DNA of 64,000 nt from Lamellibrachia satsuma (Eukaryota; Annelida; Polychaeta; Sabellida; Siboglinidae). The position numbers and the translations under genes were made by a program. The DNA lies in contig BSQZ01000054.1 of assembly GCA_033239005.1 (NCBI GenBank), positions 2,960,431 through 3,024,430 on the forward strand, read 5' to 3'. Numbering within the stretch: position 1 is the first letter of the stretch; every line of letters starts with the position of its first letter. The notes under the pieces are model-generated. The model saw nothing but the letters and a program-made list of their open reading frames with translations, had not been told where the DNA came from and searched no databases. Of this stretch, positions 22,673 through 36,800 are shown in pieces.

Positions 22673-25600
22673 GTAAGTCTGCCATATAGATCTGCTAATT
22701 GTGCTGATTGTTGACTGCATGGCTTGTCCAATCAATGCCTGCCACATGGGTCTATCCCGGGGATTGTTGTTTTGGGCTAATTTCCTGATTCACAATGGGC
22801 TAAATGATGTGCAGAGGCAGCTTTAAGGAGTCGGATCACAGTTTGATTAAATTTGCAAGTTAGCTGATTTCAGTGATTTCCTTTGCCAACAATTAACTAT
22901 ATTGAGTCAGCCAATTGGTACATTTGAAATGTCGAACCTTTGGCAGCGAGATTCTGCATTATGAGGTAGATTTGAAGACACATGCGGAGTTTGGTAGTGA
23001 CATTCCCGAAACACTGAAAATTGCATATTTTAATGATTTGTGATAGGATTAAAAGAGTTTGAAGTGGATGATTTTGACTAAATGTGTTCAGTATGTTGGT
23101 ACCATAGTGCCAATGGAAATAACAAAATATTATATTATTTAATGGTTTGATTTTTCTACAGTGGTGTAAAACATCAACAAAGCCATCAGCATGAAAATCA
23201 ACTATGGTCTGCTCTATCAAGTGGCTGATGTATGACATTTGTTATGTAATTGCATGAAATTTTAGCAAATTAAAAGTTATTTTGAGTTAGCATAAAATTG
23301 TTGGTAGCAGAACGGAAAAAACTTTCTTAAATTCAGAATGATTCATATCATGCAAACAAAGTATGTGTTTAGTAGCAGCAAACCAGCAATCTTACTATAG
23401 CCCAGCTAGTGTATGCATGTTATGCCAATCCTAGAGACTGCATCTTAGGCACTAAACTTTCAAATTCCTTTTTTTTTTTTCGAAATTCACCTTACTGTTA
23501 TATTGTTTGCAACACTACGCATAATGAATGCATGTTTTCTACGGTTGTTCCGTTATGTACAGTTGTTCACAGCACTGCATGTTTTCTATGATTGTTACGT
23601 AACTGACCACTTATCAGTTTGGTATTACCGTATAGTTCCCAGTAGAAGCACACCTCCTTTTTGAGAAGCGAAACCATGCGGAAAAACATCGATTTTCAGG
23701 AGTGAAGGCATGCTAAGTGCAAATGACGGCAATACTGCTGCGGCTGACGCCACCTTGCAATTCATAGTGTGTGTGCTTTTAGCCACAAGGTGGCACCACA
23801 TTGCTATTTCTACTGGCGGCTTTCATCAAATGCTGGTGGGAGTACTAGGACTAGCATTTATTTATGTTATCGCTCGCTCGTTCTTAACAAAGCGTGTGAG
23901 TTTGAATTTTCAGCACAGACAAAGGACATCCTGCAAGGTCCAGTGATATCCCGTAGCTTGCGCGATGGAATTACAAAAACTGCAAACGAACGTGCTGTCT
24001 CAGTGTCTATCTCATGCATTCTTTTTGTGTGTCGATCAAACGTCGTTTGGTTTGGTGGATGCACTGAAACTGTGTCTTTGCTAAGTGTTGCCTGATGTGC
24101 ATTGCACATACATGACATGCATGAAGTTTTTGCATCCACCCACCCCAACAACTTGTGCCACTTAAGTTATGACAAACTAATATACGCAGCTCACCCAAGC
24201 CTTCGCATTCGTTCACTGCGTGTCTGTTGGGAACTATACGGTATGTGCCAGGGGGAGCTACAAACACACAAGTAGCTTGGGATGGTTAACCAAGAAATCC
24301 CATGGGTATTTTTGCTAGTTCCAGTAATTAATTCATGGCAGGTTACTTCACGGCAGCTTACTTAAACATCAAATGTTACATTTCCGAATTGCATCCCACT
24401 AGAATTGACCGAGATGGTGGCAGAGTAGCAGAAGTAATAGGACAAGGTTGTAAGATCAAAGATGTGTCTGATTATTTATGCCACTCTGCCAGCCATCAAG
24501 GACGACAATAAGGGATGCTGATTGCATATGTAACATTTTTTATTTATTTCACATGCCTAACGATTTTTGCAGATTAGAAGATGGTGACTATGTTCTCTGT
24601 CATCACAGTCGTTTGTTGTAATTTGCTTTTAACACAGAAAATGTTCGTCTGCCAGTGTGTACACAGTGATGTAAACAATAGTTCTGTCATCATTGCATGT
24701 GTACACAATGATGTAAACAATAGTTCTGTAATCATTGCATGTATACACAATGATGTAAACAACAGTTCTGTCATCATTGCATGTGTACACAACAATGTAA
24801 ACAATAGTTTCATCATCATTGCATGTGTACACGATGATGTAAACAATTGTTCTGTCATCACTGCATGTGTACACAATGATGTAAACAATAGTTTCATCGT
24901 CATTTCATGTGCAATTTTTTTATGCGATAACCACATCATGACGTAAATAACATGTCCGATATGATAATCAGTACTGTACTCCAGTATTGGATAGAGCATA
25001 TTGAATGTGTGTGTACTAATGTGTAATATTGACAGATGTGATACGTACATTGTTGAAAAAAACTTTGAAAATAAACTCGGACGAGCCTGACTTCAAACAG
25101 GTGGGTGCCTCTTTATGTCTGCAATGCAGTAAATGTTGGTCCTAGTTACAGAGTCAAGGAACAAAGTGTATTTGTTTTTATTTATTGTTATGATAAACTA
25201 TATCTATTCTAACATCTTAACTACCAAAATGTGTTCATAAACCACAAATATTTAGTATTTGTTGGCCCCGAAACATTCAAATGAAACACACAACGGTCAA
25301 AGTATATTTTAAAATGTGATTAATTAAACCACATTTAGGTGGTCAAGGTGTAGAGTTATGGTAGTCCAAAATAATAACATAATAAAATTACAACAACAAA
25401 TATAAACACAATTACACTTCCAGTTGAAAAATATAAATAGTTTTCCACCTTCACAAGGAGGAGTTTGCTATTTTTTAATCAGCAAAATAATTTTTCTGTC
25501 ATCGGTTGTATTTATAGATATAAAATTTATCTTGCATATGCTGTTTTGTTTAGACAAGGCAAACACATCTGTCAGAACTCCACCATTGCCATGTGTGTGG

Positions 25601-28600
25601 CGTGTGAAGCTTGTGATGTATAGTTTACGGTAGTCAAATTTTATTGAATTCCAATGACTAATTTGGGGGGAAATGGCAAATGATAAATACAGCAATGAAG
25701 TATTGTAGCACATGTTGACATTTGAACAGCTTTCAGTTTCACCTCTGACTTTCACTTTCTCTGACTGCCTCACGAAGTGTCATTTCTGCTCCAGCTTCTC
25801 AGCTACAGTTTGCGCTACAAAGTTTTCTTCATAACCTGTCTCACATTCGCTGTCATCATGCCCTGGGTTGGCATCATCGTCTTTTGTGTTCGAAACATCG
25901 GGCCCCTTGGCGGAACCCGCTACGAGACCTATAGACCAAACAGAGGACACGAGAGAAGAAAATGTGGTTTACTCGCCTTATTCTTTTCATTTATGCTCGG
26001 GTAAACTGCTGGCTACTTATGTTGAAACGATCATTTTGACTTATCCAAACTTGTTTTTACCTTTGTAGAAATAAAAAAACAGGTTTGGATATGTCAAAAT
26101 AATAATTTCAGCATAAAACCAAATTATCCTGAGAAATCTTAGGTGTTACTTGCTGCTTATTTTACCAATTAGACGAGTAGCGGTGACTTCCAGTCACTTC
26201 CAGTCACCCACAGTGGACCATTCTAAGTATGCGTATGTAATTGAACAGTTTAGTTTTGATGAAATCATCGGACAAACAATAAAATTATTTTTTATTTGAC
26301 ATTACACGTATATTGTCAATAGTCACATCATGAGTGATTATTGTATGTCTCACTAATCCACATTGATCGTTAATCCATCCAAAAACCTGTGAGAACCAGC
26401 GTGTGGACAAACGATTATTGTATGTCTCACTAATCCACATTGATCGTTAATCCATCCAAAAACCTGTGAGAACCAGCGTGTGGACAAACGAGACATGACC
26501 ATGAAGAATATAACTTTAATATAAGGTGAATACTGTCGATGAAAGTACAACAAAATTCGTGCGAATCGTTTGCCGTGCACTGAAACAATCATGTATCTAT
26601 GACAAAGCATGCTCAGTAGTGTTCAGAGTTATTCAAATGTCAGATCAACCAATGTTTTTGTTCCAATGTTAGCGTTATGATTTATGTTTAATACCAGTAA
26701 GTGTTATTGTTGGTATGGAGTATTCTTTGCTGAAAAAATATTTCTTTCCAACTGTCTAATTTGAAGTACAAGTTGCACTTCCATCGACGATCGGTCCCGC
26801 AATGCATTGTGTTTATGCACACCTGCCATCTAGCAAGTGCTCAAAAACATGATATTCCAGGCAATGAGTATTGTTTTGTAGATTGGGAGGGCTAGCAACT
26901 GTTTCTGGTGAAAGTTTTCTACTTGATTTCCAGATATGGTGCAATATTTGGCCATATCTGTAATTTCAACATAGTGTTTGGTATTGACAACACGAATCAG
27001 GTTCTGACAAATCACCTCAAGGACGTGACACTTTACCTTGACAGTTCATTCCAGGTAAGTTGAATATTTTTCAAAACTTCGATTACATGCCGACATGTTT
27101 TTTTTATTGAAATCCGTATTTTTAACTTGAAATTCGGAATAGATCTGTACTCATTGATTAATATCAGGCCATAAAGGGTTCGTACATTAACAGGGTTAAG
27201 CAGAGCACCCTAGATTCACTGCCGGACCTCCTATAGTTCCAAATCTGGAGATACGGATGGCCTCTGAAATTTGGCCTAAAAACTATAATCAAACCAAATT
27301 GTCAATTCCGATTCCTACTTTTTTAATCCTACGCTAAGGAAAAATTCAAGTCCAATTCGTTTTTGAAACACTTATTTGCGCTTGAAATCGTGTGCACAAT
27401 CATATTTAATCAGATAAATGACATTCAGCCATGACACCTCTCCTGAATTTTTGCTAACCAGACATTTTGGACAGCACTGGACAGTTGGGTTGTTAATCTG
27501 AGTTTTGAACAGTTTCCCCCTGTTATATCAGTTGTGGTATCATTAATATTTCATCAAATCTACTGTAAACCGAGTTTTCAACATCCTAATAACCAACATG
27601 TATTCTCCATGGGGAAATAAACTGTCCACTGAGAAATAAAATGAGAAAAGGCCTGAATGGTCTGACTTTGGTTTTACTGTCTGTTACAGTAACTTATTAT
27701 TTGTTTTTGATGCAAATGCTTGATTATATTGTTCTTGTTCACAATGTTTCATCAGAGTAGACAATGTATATGCTATAATGTTAACAGCTTCCCGGCTGTT
27801 ACCAGATTCAGGGTGACACTAATAGCAAACAAATATGATTTTAATAGTAAATTCAAGGGGTAAAGATTAACAGTATCAAGTCAATAATTCCAACAAAATC
27901 TATTTCAATAAAAAAAATCAATTCCAGTTCCAAAAAACTCAATATCAACGGACTTCAAATATCAGTTCCAGAATTGGAATTGACCCCTTGTCAGACTATG
28001 ATATTTCAATTAAAAAAAATCAATTCCAATTCCCAAAAAAATTAATTCTAATTTCAACTGACTTTTGATAATCAATTCCAATTCCAGAATTGGAATTGAA
28101 CCCATGTCTGACTGATATTTCAAGAAAAAAATCATTTCCAATTCCAAAAAAAAACAATTCTAATTTCAACTAACTTTTGATAATCAATTCCTGTTCCAGA
28201 ATTGGAATTGACCCCATGTCTGACTATGATATTTCAATTAAAACAAAAAATCAATTCCAATTCCAAAAAAATCAATTCTAATTTCAGCTGACTTTTGATA
28301 ATCAATTCCAATTCCAGAATTGGAATTGACCCCATGTCTGACTGATATTTCAAGAAAAAAAATCAATTCCAATTCCAAAAAAAAACAATTCTAATTTCAA
28401 CTAACTTTTGATAATCAATTCCTGTTCCAGAATTGGAATTGACCCCATGTCTGACTATGATATTTCAATTAAAACAAAAAATCAATTCCAATTCAAAAAA
28501 AAATCGATTGGTCAGATGTTAATTTGGTCGTCCAATGCAATAAAAAAGAAAAACGTATATGATGCAAAACGCATTTTTATTGGCTGTCTGATGACTGAGC

Positions 28601-31600
28601 AACCAATCAGTGGCCTTGATATATTTTTAACGGCTAGCCAAGCACATGGCAATTTCATGAATGCGCTATTGATTTTATTGGGGAGCAACTCAGTCCTCTG
28701 CCAGAGTGAAACGCTGTTTGTTGACTGACATTCTTCCCTATCCCTTTAATGTATGATAATGTGACTGATTGGTGAATGAAATATATAACTGCTTCTGAAG
28801 TTCTGTGAAATTCTGACAATGACTTATTGTCACTCAAAGGTATCATTTTCTCAGTTGTGTTCTTGTACGTTTTGTGGTTGATAATTATTCTAGGCTTTCG
28901 TAGTTATAATTTCACTTGTAATACTGTCGCAAAGATTTCAGAACTTAACCAATTTTCAGTGGAAAATTTAAAATAAAAATGTTTATTTTCATCCCTGCCC
29001 TGGTTGTTCATGTTCACGAGATTGGCCAAAATAGTGTTTAATTTTATTAATTATTCAATCAAGGATATAATTTTAAATGGCTAATACTCTTCAGCATGTG
29101 TGTTTTTGTGGGGGGGACACATTTTTAAACTAGTGATGGCAAACAGAAATATACAAGTTAATCAAATTTATATTAATGCTTTTTTCATGCAAACAGCTTT
29201 GGGCCCCCAGTTTTGGTGACGAACTCCTAGATTCTGGAAAGTGGGAGTTTGGCTGGCCCATGCTAATTTTGGGCTAAATTATATCCCTGAATAAACAAAA
29301 TGCACTAGGTATCGCTGGATATCTACCAAGCAATTTTTTCGTAAATTTGAAACAAATCTATGTAAATACATAATTATATTCTTACTCTTTTGTGACAGAG
29401 TAAGAGTATATATCAAAGTAGTGGTGAGTATGTTATAAATGGTGGCCATTTTGGAGTTATGGCCTTTGTTGGAAGCCCTTAAAGTGAAATAAAATCAAGA
29501 ATATCATGCCAGTGGTTTACTCATAATCATAAATGTGTTTTAAAAGTGGGAGATTCCGGTCATTTCTCCGGTTGACTGAGAACTGACATGTCAACCAGCG
29601 AGACCGGTAAGTTGTTAGTAAGTATAGGAATAGGTGTGTACAAATATGTTTTCATTTGGCAAGCAAATTTTGCTATACTATGACCAGACATGGGTTCTAT
29701 TACTATCTATTACTTCTTACTGTTTCTATTACTTTTACTGTTACATTATTTATAATCTATTACTGGGGCATTATTACTATCGCTGAATGTCAATTAAGTA
29801 CTTTTTGTGGGTCCTTAAATGGAATACAAGCTTTGTGTGTCAGCAACAAAACCTTTAATTAAATTAAATTAAATTATTTGAATTTGAACAAAGATTCTGT
29901 GTAGTAATGTTACCATGTGGCAATTAGCAATTTGAAAAAAGAACTCGAAATCAAAGCTTACTTTGAATTCAATACAGGTTGCAGCTCCTGCTATAACATA
30001 ACATTTGTTGTATATATATCTGAAACCATGCCCTTTGTGTGTGCTAGGAATGTGTGAAGCCATTATAAAAGCCACCCCAAAGTGGCATCTTAACAATTAG
30101 TAACTGGCTTGCTACTCCTACATTGTTTCATTGAGCAGGTATTTATGAATCCATAAAATTATCAGCTTACTGGTCTTTTCATGTTGTTTGAATAAAAGTT
30201 CAGCCATTGTTTGTACATTGTTTACAATTACTATTACTGAAATTATGATACATTCAACAAGGTTCTTCTAGTAAGCTACTGGCATGATATCCTTAATTGT
30301 AATTATGATACATTCAACAAGGTTCTTCTAGTAAGCTACTGGCATGATATCCTTAATTGTAATTATGATACATTCAACAAGGTTCTTCTAGTAAGCTACT
30401 GGCATGATATCCTTAATTGTAATTATGATACATTCAACAAGGTTCTTCTAGTAAGCTACTGGCATGATATCCTTAATTGTAATTATGATACATTCAACAA
30501 GGTTCTTCTAGTAAGCTACTGGCATGATATCCTTAATTGTAATTATGATACATTCAACAAGGTTCTTCTAGTAAGCTACTGGCATGATATCCTTAATTGT
30601 AATTATGATACATTCAACAAGGTTCTTCTAGTAAGCTACTGGCATGATATCCTTAATTGTAATTATGATACATTCAACAAGGTTCTAGTAAGCTACTGGC
30701 ATGATATCCTTAATTGTAATTATGATACATTCAACAAGGTTCTTCTAGGAAGCTACTGGCATGATATCCTTAATTGTAATTATGATACATTCAACAAGGT
30801 TCTTCTAGTAAGCTACTGGCATGATATCCTTAATTGTAATTATGATACATTCAACAAGGTTCTTCTAGTAAGCTACTGGTATGATATCCTTAATTGTAAT
30901 TGCAAATGGCTGTTTTAGTAACTCTTGTACACTGTATGTGCATTGCGTGGTCCTAAAACCATGACTTTTGTTTCCTTTAAACAAATTATCAGTCAGGTAG
31001 TTTTGATAAAAATTGTAAATGTGATACATTTAAGTGTCATATTTTATTTTGTTTTTCCATTTTGGAGATTGCTACTCACAATTGGCTTTGCTGATTGACA
31101 ATTTGTGTTGAATGCATTTGTCAAGTTTTTTTAATTGTGATCTGGTTTGTTTGCAGAACATAGAGCACTACTTTCAGGGCAGCTTTGTGTTTATCTCCAA
31201 AGTGATTCACAGAGACCTGTGGAGTAAGTTGCACATTTTCTTTAAAGGGCCTTCATCAATTAAATGTGTTCTCTTATCTTGTTTTAGAATAATATCAGAA
31301 AAAATCAAACCTATCTAGTATGCATGACAACATGCTAGCTCACAGCTGCAGATGTGTTATTTAGTTTTAATGAAATCATCGAACAAACTGATAAACTATT
31401 CTTGACTAGATCCGGCCAAAATTTATAAATTGAGGAGGGAGTTTTAAAGGACAATCATTTCTAGACACACAGGCTACCAGTGTGTAACATCAACTGGACT
31501 ACAAAAGTTGTGGCCACTCGTATGTGCACCGCAGTAATCGTAGTGTTATCTTCTGGAAATGCATGAGCGCACCGATCTAGTGTTTTAGCCAGGTGTAAAC

Positions 31601-33791
31601 CCGACACGCACCAAGTGAAGTTTTTCACAACTATTGACGAAAATGTGCTTTCACTGCCCGTTGCGACGACTGAGTTTTGTTCAGTTGCAGACCAGCGCAC
31701 ACTGCTCGACTGATCCGTGTGAAGTCAAAGAAACACAAGACACAAAAAGTTTAGCAATGTACGCCTAACTTTGACAGATACAATACCTAGTCAAAGGTCC
31801 ACCCTGGCTCTAACATGGCAAAACATCTCACGACTGCATGGCCATGTTTCTTTGATACATACAAAGTGGTGTTTTGGTAGATATTGGAGTTATTCTGGGT
31901 GGAGACGCTGGAAGTGTGCTGAAGCAGGGTTCGGGCCATATACAGAAAAACAACGTTGACTTTGCTACAAGTATGTGGATGAACAGATGTTTTAGCTGTT
32001 ATTAATATTATTAATATTCGTAAGGTGCCATTACTGTCTTCGTCGTTATCGTGCATGTGTATGACTTTTTCAAATAGATACGTTCTTTTAGACATTAATT
32101 TCCTCAACGGGAAACTTTGTTGGTAACTTGCCAGCTTTGTCAGTGGACTGGCTTCTCTACAGAAATGTCACATGACCAGCATCATGTGATGTGACACACC
32201 CATTGTGAAACCAGTCCGCATACAACCAAAATATTCAGTACACCAACCAAGTTTCTTGTTGACGTATATAATGTCTAAATTAACATCTTGTTAATGTATA
32301 TAATGTCTAAATTAACAAGCCAAGCAACCCAGAATTTCTCTACATTCAAAGACACATCCATTCTGTTTATAAATATATCTTAGGATTATATCATTATTAC
32401 ACAAAACTGTGGAATGCATTAATTGAATTTGCAGTATTTGTTAATTATCTGTTTGGTCATCAAAATGAACTGCATTAATATGCTGATGCATGCACCTTTT
32501 TAAAATACTTTAGGATTTTATAGAATGATGTTTTTTAACCATTGTGATCTTAATTAATTATATATAGTATTTATTATTTTAATAAAATTTATTAATGTAT
32601 TTATTATATGTATATATATATATATACATTTTTTAATAGCTTTTACACATGTTTGTTGAGTTTAGCTATTTACCTAGACAAGATATTATACTGCATTGTA
32701 TTAGTAGTAATTGCAGGTTAATACTTTAAATGTGTATGATTTTATTTACAATGTATACACTATCGTACAGCACCCCAGAACAATTTTTATGCCGGTAATT
32801 GCAGACATTAGGCGAATTATGACCGAGACACTGACATTGGGTCCGCTGTTGCTGAACATGACAGGTAACGGGAGCAGACTGGGCAAGGCAAAGAGCCTAA
32901 GCAGTGTTCTAGCTGTGGCACTGAAGGAGCAGGCAGACACCATCCGATCAGTGCAGAATGACACAAGTCTGTGCCCTGCTGCGCCAGCTCTCTGTGGCGC
33001 GCTGAACGCCTCCCAGCTCGACCTGAATGTAGATTTCAATGAGGCGAGTGACAGTTTTCTAAGACACAACACACCGCAGCAGATGTTGTTCTCCTCTTTA
33101 TCCGTTGTTTGACAATGACCTAAACAGTTGTTCCATCATCGTTGAACAGGCTATTTTGTACACAATTTGTGCTACTCTTGATGCAACGAACTGTTGAGTT
33201 TGTGGTAAACATGTTTTAAAAAAATAAATCAGAAAATATTTTATTAGTATAATGGTTTGTGTAATGTTTTGTATAATGTTCTGTGTTACCGTGATGGTTT
33301 TGAAGGCAATTCTGCAACTTTTCGTGCAGCTGGCTGGGCTTGAACTAGCCTGTACTTGTGTGTTATGGGCACTTTCAGATGCCTGATATCGATGATAACT
33401 GGAAGCGTCTGAACAAGATTATTCTCAACCAAGGACAGTTTCAGAGGGCTCTTTCCAAGGTTGGTGTGTACCTTAATTGAGGTATCCTCAGGACTTATCA
33501 TAAAACAAACGAAATATGAGATAACATGCAATTTGTTAGAAATCAAACATCATAAGTAAAACCCAGAAACCTGAAACAAACTCCCGTATGAAAAGGATGG
33601 ATTTCTGACAGACACAAACCAAATATTCAGGTACTTGCTGTATTATAATAATAGTAATAACTGTGATGTCGCCAGTCATTAGATGTTATTACTAAGATAC
33701 TATTTCAGGTTATACCAGAATTCCATGGCACAGTGGTTAAAGTCACCCCCTAGGAGCCACAAGATCCTTTGTTCGGGCTTTATAAGAGATT

Positions 33792-33865
<74 letters not shown>

Positions 33866-36800
33866 ATTAGAAATAGAGTTGTCCAATATGCATATCCAAT
33901 ATGAGGAGGGGAGTTATTCATGATTATACTGAGCCAGACACATCGTACATGTGTCTAGAGTGTTTTATTCAGAATTGAAAGAACTTTGTAATTGGTATAG
34001 CTCTGATCATAATAGTAATGAATGGCTGGTTTCTTGCTGTAGACGATCAGATCTCTCGACATGATCAACTACAGATTGGAACTCAATGCCCCATCACTTA
34101 TTAGGAGTGAGTTCCTTTCTTGGTCTAAAACATGCTACTGCAGTTGTCAACTGTTGTGACACAGCGACAGATGTTTGGTTCACTGAGGTAACAGTATGCA
34201 ACACTGTACTGAACAAAGCTATGTCCACCACCCGAAACCACATGCACCATCCAAAACAACACACACCATCCAAAACTACATGCACCACCCAAAACCACAA
34301 GCAACATCCAAAACCACATGCACTACCCAAAACCACATGCACTACCCAAAACCACATGCACAACCCAAAACCACACACACCATCCAAAACCACGTGTACC
34401 ACCCAAAACCACATGCACTACCCACAACTGCAAGCAACATCCAAAACCACATGCACTACCCAGAACCACATGCACTACCCAAAACCATATGCACTACCCA
34501 AAACCACTTGCACCACCCAAAACCACATGCACCACCCAAAACCACATGCACTATCCAAAATCACACACACCATCCAAAACCATGTGTACCACCCAAAACC
34601 ACATGCACTACCCACAGCCACAAGCAACATCCAAAACCACATGCACTACCCAAAACCACATGCACTATCCAAAACCATGTGCACTACCCAAAACCACTTG
34701 CACCACCCAAAACCACATGCACTACCCACAACCGCAAGCAACATCCAAAACCACATGCACTACCCAGAACCACATGCACTATCCAAAACCATGTGCACTA
34801 CCCAAAACCACTTGCACCACCCAAAACCACATGCACTACCCAAAACCGCAAGCAACATCCAAAACCACATGCACTACCCAAAACCACATGCACCATCCAA
34901 AACCATGTGCACTATCCAAAACCACATGCATCATCGAAAACCATATGCACCTTCCAAAACCACACACACCACCCAAAACCACATGCACCACCCAAGACCA
35001 CATACTCCACCCAAAACCAAATGTATAACCTAAAACTATATTCACCACCCAAAAAATGCTTATAACAATTATGTGTTAGCCACCCAAAACCACACAGTAT
35101 TATAGTATAATTCCAGTCCTTTTCCTGATACTATCCATCCTCTTTGATAGCATAATAACTCCAGAATAAAAAATTCACAGGCCTACATTGCTGAAACTGC
35201 CTGTAAGTAGACTAGATTTAGTCAACTGTTTTTCCAAATATTGCTTGCAGATTATGAAAAAATGGCAAAAAAATATGAGGATCTAGTTCAGCGAGATATG
35301 TTGGAGTTAAGACGACTGCAAGACAGGGTAAGCTGCAGACCTGCCCAGTTGTGACCACTGGAAGGATAAGATTAGCAACTGGCTTGCGTGCATGGTTGTA
35401 GCTTATCAATTTAAGGTTTTGGCTCTAACTTCATGTTTCGTCATATAGAAATAATCTTTGGTTGATTCTTAGTTCAGTTTCTTGGGTGGATGGGATAGTT
35501 ATTCTGTGGTAATTTCGAGTGATGAGATAGAAATAATTTTTAAAGAAAATATTACCTTTTTTCCATGTCGGATGTCCTCACCTTTCATGCTGCTACCGTC
35601 ACATACCATTTATATTCAGCCATTAGAGCACAAAAGTGACTTCATGTGCTCAAAGTCAGCACCCTTGTGACTGTTATTGGAATATAAATGAAACCAATTT
35701 CATGTAGTGTCATTATTTTGAGATCATCCTAGCTCAGGTTTTCATGAGCAAATTTTTTTCAATTTGTCAGCAGACACGGTGCCATGATATCGACAGTGTC
35801 ACAATATCAATGGTATCATTATATCGACATTGTCATGATATCATGCTGCACACACACATGCAAAACCGATTAGCAAGGCCAACTTTTGGAACGAATGTGT
35901 CGGGTAGAATTGGAACTGTTTCCAATCTTGCTAACATTTGACCCCAATTTTGAAGCAGCATCCAATCAGTGAGCAACAGCAGTTGAACCCATTGTGACCT
36001 TTCATTAAAACTCAAATCGGGAGTTGTGCATGTCAAGTTCTACGTTGCAGTGACTGCACGCAAAATCAGTTGTTATCATGTGACACGATGTTGCTTGACA
36101 AATTGGGGCACACATTTCTCATATGAGGATCCAAGGCAGAGGCCCAGGTGACAAGTGGACAATTGAGAGTCCAACATTTTTTCATCTGTGTGTAACCTAG
36201 CTGCCCTCCTGAGATATGTATCAACCTTGTTGTTAAACATATTCATGCTGCTAGCAGTTACACAATCTGTAGATAATTTTTTTCCCATTAATCTATTGTG
36301 CCCACTGTGAGAATGAGTACTTCCTGATATCCAATCTACACTGATCCTTTACTAATGTTACCGCATGTCCTGTAGTTCTACTATCTTTCTTGAGTGAGAA
36401 AAAATATTTCTATCAATATTTTCATACTCATTCAATATCTGAAAAACTTATATTTGATCTCCTCTTAACTTCCTTGTATCTAGGGTTGTCACCATCAGTA
36501 TGTTTGTATATATGTATGTTTTGTTATGCCTCCTGGATGCCTCCTGGATCTCGGGTGCCAAATTTTCAAGGATTCATCTACAAGCCCATGGTCAGGTTGT
36601 CATAGTTGAATTATTTTTTATCCTGCTATTACCCTTCAAACAATCAAATTACCCTTTGTATTATAGTACAACTATCCACAACAGTATGCGAACAATTGCA
36701 TACTATTGTTGACAGTGTTGTGTGCCTTTTCTACGATTGTCCGAAGTTATGCAACACAAGGGCAAAGCATCACTAGACGTTACTATGAATGCCAGTGTTA

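Noticed and set aside
23710..24095. Plus-strand frames of 78 and 108 codons
   Set aside because: They lie inside the TA-flanked MITE and show no transposase or other domain.
24574..25050. 158-codon minus frame and 121-codon plus frame
   Set aside because: Both arise from the 42-bp array, whose period is divisible by three.
30241..30900. CRISPR-like regular repeats
   Set aside because: Contiguous 60-bp tandem units without unique spacers in an animal genome; a minisatellite.
32711..33112. 133-codon frame as a complete gene
   Set aside because: It contains prominin exon 6 (32805-33043) plus intron on both sides.
34086..35065. Plus-strand frames up to 315 codons rich in His, Thr, Lys and Pro
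   Set aside because: Product of the 19-bp array, open in all frames, inside a prominin intron.
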